From positions 15,561,784 to 15,625,783 of the forward strand of contig OX243825.1 of the NCBI GenBank assembly GCA_945859605.1: a DNA stretch of 64,000 bases, given 5' to 3'. The DNA comes from Lumbricus rubellus. Its lineage: Eukaryota > Annelida > Clitellata > Crassiclitellata > Lumbricidae. The translations under genes and the position numbers were made by a program. Shown in pieces: positions 47,264 through 54,933 of this stretch (position 1 is its first letter; every line of letters starts with the position of its first letter). The notes below the pieces were generated by a model. That model was given only the letters and a program-made list of their open reading frames with translations. It did not search any database and was not told the DNA's origin.

Positions 47264-49591
47264 CGCCTCATACTCTTTTTGTTTCCCTGTTTGCCTTTTT
47301 TATGTCTCTGTGTCTGCAACACATCAGTTCTCATTCTTGTTCTGTTGCTTTCCTTGTCTGTCTGTCTGTCTGTCTGTCTGTCCGCCTCATACTCTTTTTG
47401 TTCCCCTGTTTGCCTTTTTTATGTCTCTGTGTCTGCAACACATCAGTTCTCATTCTTGTTCTGTTGCTTTCCTTGTCTGTCTGTTTGTCTGTCTGTCTGT
47501 CCACCTCATACTCTTTTTGTTTCCCTGTTTGCCTTTTTTATGTCTCTGTGTCTGCAACACATCAGTTCTCATTCTCACTCTGTTGCATTCCTTTGTCTGT
47601 CTGTCTGTCTGTCTGTCTGTCCACCTCATACTCTTTTTTGTTTCCCTGTTTGCCTTTTTTATGTCTCTGTGTCTGTTACACATCAGTTCTCGTTCTTGTT
47701 CTGTTGCTTTCCTTGTCTGTCTGTTTGTCTGTCTGTCTGTCCACCTCATACTCTTTTTTGTTTCCCTGTTTGCCTTTTTATGTCTCTGTGTCTGCAACAC
47801 ATCAGTTCTCGTTCTTGTTCTGTTGCTTTCCTTGTCTGTCTGTCTGTCTCGTTCTCTTTTTTGTTTCCCTGTTTGCCTTTTTTATGTCTCTGTGTCTCTA
47901 ACACATCAGTTCTCATTCTCACTCTGTTGCATTCCTTTGTCTGTCTGTCTGTCTGTCTGTCTGTCCACCTCATACTCTTTTTTGTTTCCCTGTTTGCCTT
48001 TTTTATGTCTCTGTGTCTGTTACACATCAGTTCTCGTTCTTGTTCTGTTGCTTTCCTTGTCTGTCTGTTTGTCTGTCTGTCCACCTCATACTCTTTTTTG
48101 TTTCCCTGTTTGCCTTTTTATGTCTCTGTGTCTGCAACACATCAGTTCTCGTTCTTGTTCTGTTGCTTTCCTTGTCTGTCTGTCTGTCTCGTTCTCTTTT
48201 TTGTTTCCCTGTTTGCCTTTTTTATGTCTCTGTGTCTCTAACACATCAGTCTTGATTTATTGCTTCTGGCTAACTATCTGTTTATCTCTCTCTTTCTTAT
48301 TGTTTTCGGGGATATGCAATTTTTATGCATGTTGTATAAATTGAAGATCTTATGGTGATGACAATGATTATAATATTGATGATTATATTAATTAGTAATA
48401 CTGATGTTGGTAATTATAACATTGTTGAATGTGCCAATCATCAACAGGTCGTGGGGTCAATGGGCTGGACCATCAGACTCCAGATACTCTGTAATGAAGT
48501 ACGAACGAGGACAGAACTGCTGGAGTGGTCCAGATCGTTCAGCCACGGTAAACCATCCATGACCTCTTTTATTCGTCTGTGACCTCTATGATTTCTCTGT
48601 GACCTTTCCAAACCCTCTTTGATGAGTTATCATGCTCTCTGATTTTCAAAAATGGTCTACGGATGTATGGTACATTATACTAGTAGTCATTGTAAGGCTC
48701 TCTTTTAATGGCATGGCTGTGTTACGGCACCATGTAAATTGTCATAATTATTATTTAGTAATATCATTACTCATTGGATTAGTTTATATAGTTGGTTATT
48801 TAGTGAGTTACATCATATTCCAGGTGGTTATAATAGGTTGACGGCTTTCTTGGTTGGTTTGGCATTTGTGTGCAACTGTTCTTACAAGTTCGAGTGATAA
48901 TCTAAGTGTCATTTTGCATGTTGATGAACAATGAACATGTCATTTTGTTTGCAATAACTCTAGAGTTCTTTTCAAACATATTACTTGAGCATAACTATCA
49001 ATTCAATTCTAATAACTGATTGCTTCCCCTACTTCTATTTTCTGTTAGTTTAATTCTTGTGTGTCCCAATGTTTGTATGTGCACTTGTTATAGCGCCCCT
49101 TCAAGCTCACTACTCAGAGGCGCTCTCGACTACAGCCCGACACTGCATCAGAGTTTCACGCCGAAGCACTGAGCAATTGCGAGTGAAGGACTTGCCCAAG
49201 GTCCCTACTCAGCAACTTGAGATGGATTTGAACCTGCAACCCTCCGGCTGCAAGGCGATGAACATGCCCACTACACCACCGCTCCCCACAAAAAAATGTT
49301 TTAGGGTTTGTTTTGTCAGTGGTTTTTGCTCATTAACCCTTCAATGACCAGCTGAATATGTTTTCCCATACATTTTAGTACATTCTGGTCATTAAAGGGT
49401 TTTAAACGGATGTACATATGACTGAATGCTTGAACGTTGTACAGGTTCACCTCCAGTGCGGCACGACGAACGAACTGGTTTCAGTTTCGGAACCAAACCG
49501 TTGCGAATATCGATTCGTGTTCAACACTCCAGCCATCTGCAGCCAGCAGCCGCAACCCCCGCAGGAACACCCGACTCACGAGGACCTATAA
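35399..49591 (+). CDS. PRKCSH: PRKCSH: glucosidase II beta subunit, 15 exons
   Basis: Regulatory, non-catalytic subunit of ER glucosidase II, which trims glucose from N-glycans during glycoprotein quality control. Fifteen exons join with consistent phases to 544 codons including stop (543 aa; human 528). In order: signal peptide (1-23); LDLa-like cysteine modules that bind the alpha subunit (about 40-123, [14 protein letters not shown] and [10 protein letters not shown]); charged coiled coil (124-225); two EF-hand loops ([24 protein letters not shown], about 226-262); acidic linker (305-375); second short helix; MRH lectin domain (about 410-530) with the family's Q, R, E and Y sugar-contact positions in GQCF, PDRS and CEYR; and C-terminal HEDL for ER retrieval. 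All splice sites are GT-AG. Introns hold SINEs, MITEs and minisatellites. No disruption is seen. Confidence 0.96.
35499..36397 (+). other. PRKCSH intron 1
   Basis: No coding signal. A segment at about 35820-36065 (TATAGCGCCGTTCACATC, GCATTCCAGAGGGCCAG) resembles one at 38410-38590 (AAAGCGCTTCTTGCAGC, CATTCC) and is probably a diverged dispersed repeat. Confidence 0.5.
36398..36514 (+). CDS. PRKCSH: PRKCSH exon 2
   Basis: Acceptor GTGCAG, donor GTAAAA. Encodes [17 protein letters not shown] and [16 protein letters not shown], the first LDLa-like module. Confidence 0.95.
36583..36790 (-). mobile_element. tRNA-derived SINE, family 2, in PRKCSH intron 2 (minus)
   Basis: Minus strand: A-box-like GTGTAGTGGTAGCG, B box GGTTCGAATCC, body GGGCAAGTCCTTCACTC, and 3' part CTTGAAGGGGCGCTATAAC. 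It is paired head-to-head with the copy at 36791. Confidence 0.85.
36791..36996 (+). mobile_element. tRNA-derived SINE, family 2, inverted partner
   Basis: Starts GGGGCGCGGTGGTATAGTAT with a B-box-like GCAGGTTTGAATTGA, then GGGCAAGTCCTTCACTCGCA and GAAGGGGCGCTATATAACAA. With 36583-36790 it forms a ~400-bp inverted repeat that fills most of the 537-bp intron 2. Confidence 0.85.
37052..37147 (+). CDS. PRKCSH: PRKCSH exon 3
   Basis: Acceptor GTAACAG, donor GTACGT. Encodes [18 protein letters not shown] and RVNDGIC, nearly identical to the human segment. Confidence 0.96.
37289..37493. mobile_element. Foldback repeat with GGACATTACCCC phrases
   Basis: GGTCTAGGACATTAACCCC at the left and the inverse of GGGAACAGGACATTACCCC at the right, with CCATTACCCC phrases between, a design like the GGT elements. 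No clean target duplication was found. In PRKCSH intron 3. Confidence 0.5.
37695..37858. mobile_element. hAT-like MITE family M, copy 4
   Basis: Inverse orientation to copies 1-3. Flanks GATAATGT (37687-37694) and GATAGTGT (37859-37866) match 7/8. In PRKCSH intron 3. Confidence 0.83.
37867..38194 (+). other. PRKCSH intron 3, right part
   Basis: A short GAAGAGGAG purine run near 37965-38010; otherwise nothing. Confidence 0.5.
38195..38252 (+). CDS. PRKCSH: PRKCSH exon 4
   Basis: Acceptor TTTTTCAG, donor GTAAGG. Encodes [19 protein letters not shown], completing the second LDLa-like module. Confidence 0.95.
38253..38902 (+). other. PRKCSH intron 4
   Basis: Contains the diverged dispersed repeat at about 38410-38590 (AAGCGCTTCTTGCAGCATG); no other signal. 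Confidence 0.5.
38903..39020 (+). CDS. PRKCSH: PRKCSH exon 5
   Basis: Acceptor CTTTTCAG, donor GTTTGT. Encodes [20 protein letters not shown] through VTEKQ, the start of the coiled coil. Confidence 0.93.
39070..39142. mobile_element. TTAA-flanked micro-MITE, copy 1
   Basis: A palindromic element starting TCCCTTTACCGGCCGACC and ending GCCGGTAAAGGTG, with TTAA at 39066-39069 and 39143-39146. TTAA duplication is the piggyBac hallmark. In PRKCSH intron 5. Confidence 0.65.
39496..39666. mobile_element. hAT-like MITE with GAATATT phrases
   Basis: Ends CATACATAGATTGAATATT and TCACGAATACTATG. CAGCAGAT is duplicated at 39488-39495 and 39667-39674. The interior iterates CGAATATT. In PRKCSH intron 5. 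Confidence 0.82.
39834..40020. repeat. 31-bp tandem repeat, six copies
   Basis: Unit TAATTATGATTAGTGACTTC followed by TAATGTGCCGG, nearly identical copies, in PRKCSH intron 5. Confidence 0.93.
40335..40464 (+). CDS. PRKCSH: PRKCSH exon 6
   Basis: Acceptor TTTATTTAG, donor GTAAGA. Encodes [20 protein letters not shown] and [17 protein letters not shown]; the AEKPE motif matches the human coiled coil. Confidence 0.94.
40500..40562. mobile_element. TTAA-flanked micro-MITE, copy 2
   Basis: CCCTTAGCCGACCGAGG at the left and TTGGTCGGTAAAGGG at the right, with TTAA on both sides (40496-40499, 40563-40566). In PRKCSH intron 6. Confidence 0.72.
40879..40963 (+). CDS. PRKCSH: PRKCSH exon 7
   Basis: Acceptor GTTATTTAG, donor GTAAGT. 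Encodes [20 protein letters not shown] and DLDKDQDG, the first half of EF-hand loop 1. Confidence 0.94.
41141..41342 (-). mobile_element. tRNA-derived SINE, family 2, in PRKCSH intron 7
   Basis: Same body as 36583-36790 read on the plus strand (GCACTTGTTATAGCGCCCC, GGTGGATTCGAACC, CCACTACACA). Confidence 0.85.
41579..41657 (+). CDS. PRKCSH: PRKCSH exon 8
   Basis: Acceptor TTTCGCAG, donor GTCTGG. Encodes [20 protein letters not shown] and VSDDETK, finishing loop 1 and giving loop 2. Confidence 0.93.
41955..42120 (+). pseudogene. LINE ORF2 C-terminal fragment
   Basis: The frame reads [23 protein letters not shown], the W-N-x-L-P...S-x-x-x-F-K motif that ends many Jockey/CR1-like LINE proteins. 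A relic inside PRKCSH intron 8. Confidence 0.7.
42328..42456 (+). CDS. PRKCSH: PRKCSH exon 9
   Basis: Acceptor GATTTTCAG, donor GTACGC. Encodes [20 protein letters not shown], matching human SFYDRVWAAIRDKY. Confidence 0.93.
42490..42745. repeat. Imperfect ~35-bp repeat (TAACATGTGC)
   Basis: About seven degenerate units of TAACATGTGCNCTTAACATTTT in PRKCSH intron 9. Confidence 0.7.
43031..43165 (+). CDS. PRKCSH: PRKCSH exon 10 (acidic)
   Basis: Acceptor TGTTAAAG, donor GTGAGT. Forty-five codons, mostly Asp and Glu, like the acidic linker of the family. The purine-rich acceptor context makes the 5' edge slightly less certain. Confidence 0.87.
43255..43480 (+). pseudogene. LINE ORF2 C-terminal fragment
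   Basis: In a broken frame: [20 protein letters not shown] then TWNELPV, another LINE protein C terminus, followed by GGAGCGCTATATCAA and a short ATAAATAAATA tail. In PRKCSH intron 10. Confidence 0.7.
43770..43978. repeat. Direct duplication of a ~74-bp AT-rich unit
   Basis: Two adjacent copies of CACATTTTTGCATATCTTTA through TTTTAATATTTTAA, in PRKCSH intron 10. Confidence 0.85.
44104..44206 (+). CDS. PRKCSH: PRKCSH exon 11
   Basis: Acceptor CTTGTTGTAG, donor GTATTG. Encodes [20 protein letters not shown] and [14 protein letters not shown]. Its last 15 bases plus the donor are the unit of the minisatellite that follows. Confidence 0.93.
44190..45082. repeat. 31-bp minisatellite made of the exon 11 splice junction
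   Basis: About 28 units of GTATTGTTGGGTTTAGTGCA plus GTTGATTGCAG. The first unit is the real junction: exon end GCAGTTGATTGCAG followed by donor GTATTGTTGG. Every unit therefore repeats an exon end/donor sequence, and the internal TTGCAG|G also resembles an acceptor. Confidence 0.95.
45083..45328 (+). other. PRKCSH intron 11, right part
   Basis: Two short TTTAATAGAT-containing repeats (45100-45180), then a T-rich tract before the exon 12 acceptor. Nothing else. Confidence 0.5.
45329..45398 (+). CDS. PRKCSH: PRKCSH exon 12
   Basis: Acceptor TGCTACAG, donor GTTTGT. Encodes [20 protein letters not shown] and NEIG, the helix before the MRH domain. Confidence 0.93.
45730..45920. mobile_element. 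hAT-like MITE family M, copy 5
   Basis: Inverse orientation. Flanks GTCAGATG (45722-45729) and GTCAGATC (45921-45928) match 7/8. In PRKCSH intron 12. Confidence 0.83.
46055..46219 (+). CDS. PRKCSH: PRKCSH exon 13 (MRH start)
   Basis: Acceptor TATGACAG, donor GTAAGA. Encodes [28 protein letters not shown] and GGSETSLG, close to human. Confidence 0.96.
46309..46524 (-). mobile_element. tRNA-derived SINE, family 2, in PRKCSH intron 13
   Basis: Plus strand reads GCACTTGTTACAGCGCC, a short CTCT run, GGTGGATTCGAACCTTCC and CCACCACTAGACCACTG. Confidence 0.83.
46690..48248. repeat. ~118-bp minisatellite built on (CTGT)n, 13 copies
   Basis: Each unit is (CTGT)n, TCATACTCTTTT, TTTCCCTGTTTGCC, TTTATGTCTCTGTGTCTG, CACATCAGTTCTC and GTTCTGTTGC. 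Units differ mainly in CTGT number. It lies in PRKCSH intron 13. The 561-, 470- and 412-codon open frames here are repeat artefacts. Confidence 0.95.
48448..48547 (+). CDS. PRKCSH: PRKCSH exon 14
   Basis: Acceptor ATCAACAG, donor GTAAAC. Encodes [20 protein letters not shown] and [13 protein letters not shown], the core of the MRH fold. Confidence 0.96.
48548..49070 (+). other. PRKCSH intron 14, left part
   Basis: Short GTGACCTCT repeats just after exon 14 (48560-48610). No other signal. Confidence 0.5.
49071..49288 (-). mobile_element. tRNA-derived SINE, family 2, in PRKCSH intron 14
   Basis: Same family: GCACTTGTTATAGCGCCCC, GACTTGCCCAAGGTCC, ATGGATTTGAACCTGC, CCACTACACCACC. Confidence 0.83.
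49337..49401. mobile_element. TTAA-flanked micro-MITE, copy 3
   Basis: CCCTTCAATGACCAG at the left and CTGGTCATTAAAGGG near the right end, with TTAA at 49333-49336 and 49402-49405. In PRKCSH intron 14. Confidence 0.68.
49445..49591 (+). CDS. PRKCSH: PRKCSH exon 15 (C terminus, HEDL)
   Basis: Acceptor TTGTACAG. Encodes [32 protein letters not shown] and a Pro/Gln-rich tail ending HEDL then TAA. HEDL fits the KDEL/HDEL class of ER-retrieval signals. Confidence 0.95.
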   Translation, partial: VHLQCGTTNELVSVSEPNRCEYRFVFNTPAICSQQPQPPQEHPTHEDL

Positions 49592-49642
49592 TCGACCGTT
49601 CCGTTTAGAGTAATTTTCTAACGCCATCTAACTCTCGTTTCA

Positions 49643-49932
49643 CGGTTACGTTGTCACGTTACATTGTCACGGTTACATTGTTGCGGTTACATTGTCACGT
49701 TACATTGTCACATTACATTGTTATGGTTACATTGTCATGTTACATTGTCATGGTTACATTGTCACGGTTACATTGTTACGGTTACATTGTCGCGGTTACA
49801 TTGTCACTGTTACATTGTCACGGTTACATTGTCGCGGTTACATTGTCACGGTTACATTGTCACGTTACATTGTCACGTTACATTGTCACAGTTACATTGT
49901 CACGTTACATTGTCACGGTTACATTGTCACGT
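49643..49932. repeat. GTTACATTGTCACG array just after the PRKCSH stop
   Basis: About 22 units of 11-14 bp (GTTACATTGTCACG and variants) starting some 50 bp after the stop codon, so probably within the 3' UTR. The three plus-strand open frames are artefacts. Confidence 0.93.
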
Positions 49933-51060
49933 CTTTGGCTATTGCAGACTTTTTGTGCGTGATGATGATAGCCGTCATTAAATATCATTTTGTGTCTGTA
50001 CGATTTGAGATTCTGGGTTACGTTGAATAATGGTGAGAAGGGCCAGTTTGGTTTTTTTAAGGGGGAAGTTTGACCGAAGTTCACCAGTATATAATCAGTC
50101 TTGAAACTGTTCACTGTTTATTTCTGCCGTGCCTCTGATTCGCATTTCTCTTACCTTGTGCGCATCGCAAATATTTGTAGTGATAAAATCATTGTAGTAA
50201 TAAATACAGTAGTAGCCTTCTTCCCGAATGGGTTACTATTCGAATTAAATTTTGTTATTGAACTGATCCTATATTGTGTACATACTAAAAAATTTCATTG
50301 TCAGTGAAGACAGCTTTGTGTAACATTCGATATCGTTGGTTCTGAGTAGCGTGCAAGAATAGGGCTTGTTGAAATAGCTTTTGACATGTGATCAAATAAA
50401 AATTGTCAAGGCAGTGTCTGAGGATGACTGATTAAAAAGGTCAAAGGCAGCAGAGGCAAATTATAGGGTCTGACTTAGAAGCAATAGTAACAGTTGGTTT
50501 TGCTCACGAGGTCTGCAGTGGTATTTAATAAGTTGATAGACTTCAGTTCTGTTTTATTCTCGGTTTTCTGTGTCGTTGTGTTTGCGTTCGTAGCATGTTC
50601 AGGGAAACTGTCGAAACAAAATTCCGAATTAAATTCTGTAAAACTTGTCCGATTCTTGTCCGTTAACTCTTGAGGTACTGGTCATCGTCACCATAGGCTT
50701 AAGATTTATGAACATCCTTGTTGTGCTATATCGCAAGCCTTCTGTTGTTCGCAAAGAATGGGTGTGACTCTGTGACATGATCACCAGGAGTTAAGTTTTT
50801 GATAAGCTTTGCAGCATAATCGAGAGCAATAAAGGTTGAAGGCCATATAGAACTGAATTGTGGTAATAAATTCTAGAGATGACCAAGGCTTTTCCTTTAG
50901 ATTTGCTATGGATGCAAGACTTGGTATTTCCATCCCTAACAAAATACTTCATTCATTCATTTCGTGAATTTATGTAGCGCATTTTCAAGACAACTACCCA
51001 GACTCGTAAGCCTTCTTTAGTGCAGTCATACCCGCAGACCCCTACACGGAAGTCCAGGCT
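49933..51060 (+). other. PRKCSH 3' flank and probable 3' UTR
   Basis: AATAAA signals occur at 50199-50204 and 50395-50400, either of which could serve polyadenylation. A SINE-like trace (TTATGTAGCGCATTTTCAAG) lies near 50970. No other gene is seen. Confidence 0.5.
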
Positions 51061-51583
51061 ATAGGCCTAATTTTATAGGAGTAGGCCTAAACGCGTAGCG
51101 CGCTAAAAATGACGTATTGTCTAATTTGTTTTGCTTTTTGACTTGATTATACTTGTCAAAATTTTAAAAAATGACAAATTAATTCCTATGACGTTGCCTA
51201 AGCCAGATTATGACGTCATAATGTCGGTTGCTTTGGTTACTGCGTTGACCAATTGGAAGAGAAAACGTCCCAGAAGTTGATAAAAGAAAACGCCGTTACC
51301 CGTATAGCATCTGAAAATGATCGCCCTGGGAAATTCCTGGCAGGGGGCTTTACAATACCTGCCAGGGACCTGATTCATCGGGCTTCGTTGTATCTTGAGA
51401 TATAACGAACTCCGATGGATCGGGGTTTATACACATGGGTCAGTTGACCTATGTGTCGACCAGTGTGTCAACGGTACACTGGTCAACTGATTGGTCAACG
51501 GGTCGACTGGACGGTCCACTAGTAGACTGGTTGGTACTATATTTGGTCAACTGGTCGGCTATCTCACCACCCAATCCTCCTAC
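51061..51583. other. Intergenic; TAGGCCTA octamers resume
   Basis: Two octamers at 51062-51095. Around 51445-51560 a short phrase CTGGTCAAC/GGTCGACTGG is iterated. No gene. Confidence 0.5.
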
Positions 51584-51777
51584 CAGGGGTGTTTTAAAGG
51601 AATTTTCAGAACTGCACAGTCCATTCTTTCTTTTCCCATCCTCCATGGTAAATTACTCCAAAAACGGAGGAAAATTACCTTTTAAAACTAGTTTTAACGG
51701 CAGAGAAGTGCTTCTACAACTGAAAAATCCATTCACAACTGCACATTTTGTGTAGAACTGCACGTTAAAAAGTCCTG
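51584..51777. mobile_element. hAT-like MITE family M, copy 6
   Basis: CCTCCTAC is perfectly duplicated at 51576-51583 and 51778-51785; ends CAGGGGTGTTTTAAAGG and CACGTTAAAAAGTCCTG. Confidence 0.88.
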
Positions 51778-52080
51778 CCTCCTACAACAATTGCAATTTC
51801 AGTGTATTTGTCACAGCTGGGTCAGAGTGTATTAAGGTTAATTAACTGGGGTAATTAGTCAGTTGTTTCCGAATTTTAAAACTAATTTCTGCTTATTCTG
51901 AGCGTTTCCTGTGCATTTTGCGACCATGTCCGCCTTTTATGCATGCAATATAGGCCTACAGTGCATGTCCATTCGTATAGGCCTAGACCTATATTTTTTC
52001 TTGTTTTTTCTTTCCATTGATCTGACTGCCTACATGTATATAGCCTATATATATAATTATAATTATTAATTATATATATA

Positions 52081-52268
52081 TACTAGCTGAACCCGGCCAC
52101 GCGTTGCTGTGGCTGAAAAGAGGCTCTCCCCCTCCCCTCCTCCTCCCATTCCCCCTCCCCCTCCCCCAACACATAAAGTGATGATGATGTCATATGACCT
52201 CACTAAGAGCTGTAAATAAGCTGTTTATGAAGCAATCTGGTAGTATTTGGTGATATTTTATATATAAA
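52081..52268 (+). mobile_element. ACTAGCTG-type dispersed repeat, short copy
   Basis: Head ACTAGCTGAACCCGGCCACG after a TATATATA run, a short CCCCTC tract, and a tail ending near TTTTATATATAAAAG. Confidence 0.5.
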
Positions 52269-52284
52269 AGTCTCAATTTGTGAA

Positions 52285-53335
52285 TCCGTACTGAACGTCA
52301 TGGGCAAAGTTTCTGCAGATGATAAAGTGGGAACTCGGGCGTTGCGTGATCAGAGACTGGGGTATTGCAAGATCATAGCAAAATACCCAGTGAAAGTGGA
52401 GCCTGAGCACTGCGAAGGCTATCTGTAGACGTGATTATGTAGCAAAAGTCAGATGTCGAAAGAGAGACAGGAAGACAGTGGTCGTTTGTTTGGTCTGACG
52501 GAAAAAAGCGCGATGTTCACGAAATTCGCTTGGTAGTCGCAAAGGTAAACTTTGCAAAGCACATCATGGTTTCGGCGTCAAATCTGCTGGCGTGTGTTAC
52601 AGCTGCAAGGAAAGACTGCACTTCATCCCATTCATTAGGCTAAACGTCAAACTTACCGTTGAACTCTGTTACCCAGACTCATTGAACACTGAAGGCATGT
52701 TCTAACATTTGGTTTTATTTTCCAGCAGGACGGTGCGCCTGCTTGCTCGCACGGCAAGGCTGATTATGATGACGCTACCTAATTTTGGCCATCAACTGCA
52801 GTAAATTTATTGGCAAAGGTGAATAATAAACTCGCCAGACCTTAACCCTTTTGTTTATTGCGGCTGGTAAGCTATGCTGGAACGATGCAAGACATTTCAT
52901 CCCAAGTTGGAGAACATTGGCTAACTGAAGGAAGTCTTGCTGCTAATGTGGATCACTTGTCGTAGGACTCGATCAACAAGGCCATATACTGAGCTTTACA
53001 AAAATAATTTGATCTCAAGTTAAAGCAGGGAGTGGACACTCCCATCATACTTTACGATAAACTGTAAAACGGATTTCTGCGGTCGTGGTGAAAGTGATAT
53101 CATTTGACATGGAAATCTACAAGTGACGCTAACTTTTCCGCGGATATTTGAAAAAACGAAATTGAAAGTTTAAACAGCTGTAACTTTTGCAAACATAAAA
53201 ATTTTAAAGTGAAACTTTCAGGGATTGTTGGAAATTCATTTCCCTACAAATTGGGAAATTTTCGCAGAAAAAGTTCAATCGGTTGCGAAGATATTGCATT
53301 TTATCCAGTGGGGTATTTTTTTGAGCCACCCTGTA
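52285..53335 (+). pseudogene. Mariner/Tc1-like transposase relic
   Basis: Broken frames retain FQQDGAPACSHGKA (about 52725), the DDE-region motif of mariner/Tc1-like transposases, and downstream a SINKAILSF-like segment (about 52970). The right terminal repeat reads TACAGGGTGGCTCAAAAAAA on the minus strand (ends about 53335). The left terminus is not found; stops are frequent. Confidence 0.72.
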
Positions 53336-53507
53336 GATATATCTGTCTGTGATATATTCGATCTGTTTTCGAGAGTGATGATCTGGATTTATATTCATTA
53401 GATTCTTCGACGGCCATCGTTTGTCCTTACTTCTTATTTCCTTGCATTTGTTTTTTTTAAATTTGGATTACGACGATTGCGATTCGATCGATCGTGATGT
53501 CAGTGTC

Positions 53508-53565
53508 GCACACACACACACACACGCGCGCGCGCACGCACGCACGCACGCACACATACGCAGAT

Positions 53566-53596
<31 letters not shown>

Positions 53597-53812
53597 TCTA
53601 CATCTAGCCTATATATGCTAAATGCACACGCACTCTCACACACACATAGCCTACTGTACACACCCTGTACACACTGTACACACGCACAAGGACACCTGCA
53701 CACACGTGCGCAGACGCGCCCACACCTACACACACACACACACACACACACGGACACCTGCAGATGCGCGCGAGCACACACACACAGTGTCACACACACA
53801 CACATTCACTAC
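53508..53812. repeat. (CA)n-rich microsatellite
   Basis: CACACA with CGCG and GCAC interruptions; overlapping frames are artefacts. Confidence 0.93.
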
Positions 53813-54009
53813 AAGAATGATATTGCAGGCAATTGAATAAGTGGGATTCTATTGCTTACATTATAATATACGGCAATGCAAAGGCCTAGGCTGCACTCAT
53901 AATTTAATGATTAGGCTAAATTATGAGCCCTAAAGCCCAACCCCAGCAATTCTCACCATGCACATACCTATACACAAACACGCACACGTGTATTATATAT
54001 ACAGGTCTA

Positions 54010-54021
54010 TATTCGAGATAT

Positions 54022-54062
<41 letters not shown>
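54010..54062. repeat. (TA)n microsatellite
   Basis: Interrupted TA run. Confidence 0.9.
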
Positions 54063-54066
<4 letters not shown>

Positions 54067-54171
54067 CTGAATCCTGTTATTGTCTTAATCTCGGTGTCTT
54101 CGACTTTTCATGGCACGCGAAGGTCATCAGCAGACATCAAAGACCAACACCGCCATTAGTTCCAGCATCAT

Positions 54172-54173
54172 CT

Positions 54174-54228
<55 letters not shown>
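54172..54228. repeat. (CAG)n trinucleotide repeat
   Basis: Nearly pure CAG, about 18 units. It lies in DNA that corresponds to GCAGCAGCC at 58800 and 61180 in the duplicated units, so it is a local expansion of a short CAG run. Confidence 0.92.
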
Positions 54229-54536
54229 CAGAACGTATGATTCGAGGTGATAAGAAACACATCGGCTTTCAGTAACCATTATCACTCCTTCCCCCATTCC
54301 CCCTCCCCCCATCATCACTGCCGGAAGAAGCAGCGACACAGACGACAACGACACGGGTGATGTACGACTTCTTCGTTCATCCACATAATTATGCACTTAC
54401 CATCGGATGTGACGTGTTGTCATTCTCGTGCGAAATCATTATGCTTATTAGAAATAGATACCAGTGACCTAATATATATAGGCCTATATATGTGTATATA
54501 ATATATACGTATATATAATATGTGTATGTGTGTGTG

Positions 54537-54600
54537 TATACACGGTGTCCCAATGGAACTGATACCCTTTTTGTTTTGGCGATATAGCCTACTTGTCAAT
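54537..54600. mobile_element. Solitary mariner-type terminal sequence
   Basis: TACACGGTGTCCCAATGGAA resembles the ends of mariner-like elements (TACAGGGTGTCCCA-type). No partner end was found. Confidence 0.4.
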
Positions 54601-54666
54601 TCTAAATGAAACTCTATAAAATTTCAGAGATTGTAACAGGGATCAATTATCAATATTTCCTGAAAA

Positions 54667-54933
54667 TTTTATCCAAATCTACAAACAGAGTCCGAAGTTA
54701 TGCACATTCAAATTTGGGCAACAAAAAAACCCCAAAAAGGTCATCAATTTTTTGGCCGACAAAATGGTATTATTTTCTCGAAAATTTGGCCGGATGACTA
54801 AAAAAAAGGTCATCAACTTTTTGGCGGATACGAAAGAAAAAAATTTCAGACCCAAGCCCAAAAATTTTCCCGGACCCAAGACCAAGAATTTTTGGGGCCC
54901 CTCCCCCGTCCAAAGTTTCTGTATCCGCCCTTG
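54667..54933. mobile_element. Possible hAT-like MITE, one end decayed
   Basis: The right end CTGTATCCGCCCTTG matches the inverse of the 811-1069 element's end. CTTGAAAA follows and CCTGAAAA precedes (7/8), but the left inverted repeat is not recognisable. Confidence 0.4.

Noticed and set aside
46556..48344. Open frames of 561, 470 and 412 codons on the plus strand
   Set aside because: They are translations of a 13-copy (CTGT)-based minisatellite inside PRKCSH intron 13, open in several frames at once.
53422..54275. Plus-strand frames with Ala run and His/Thr runs
   Set aside because: They come from (CAG)n and (CA)n microsatellites.
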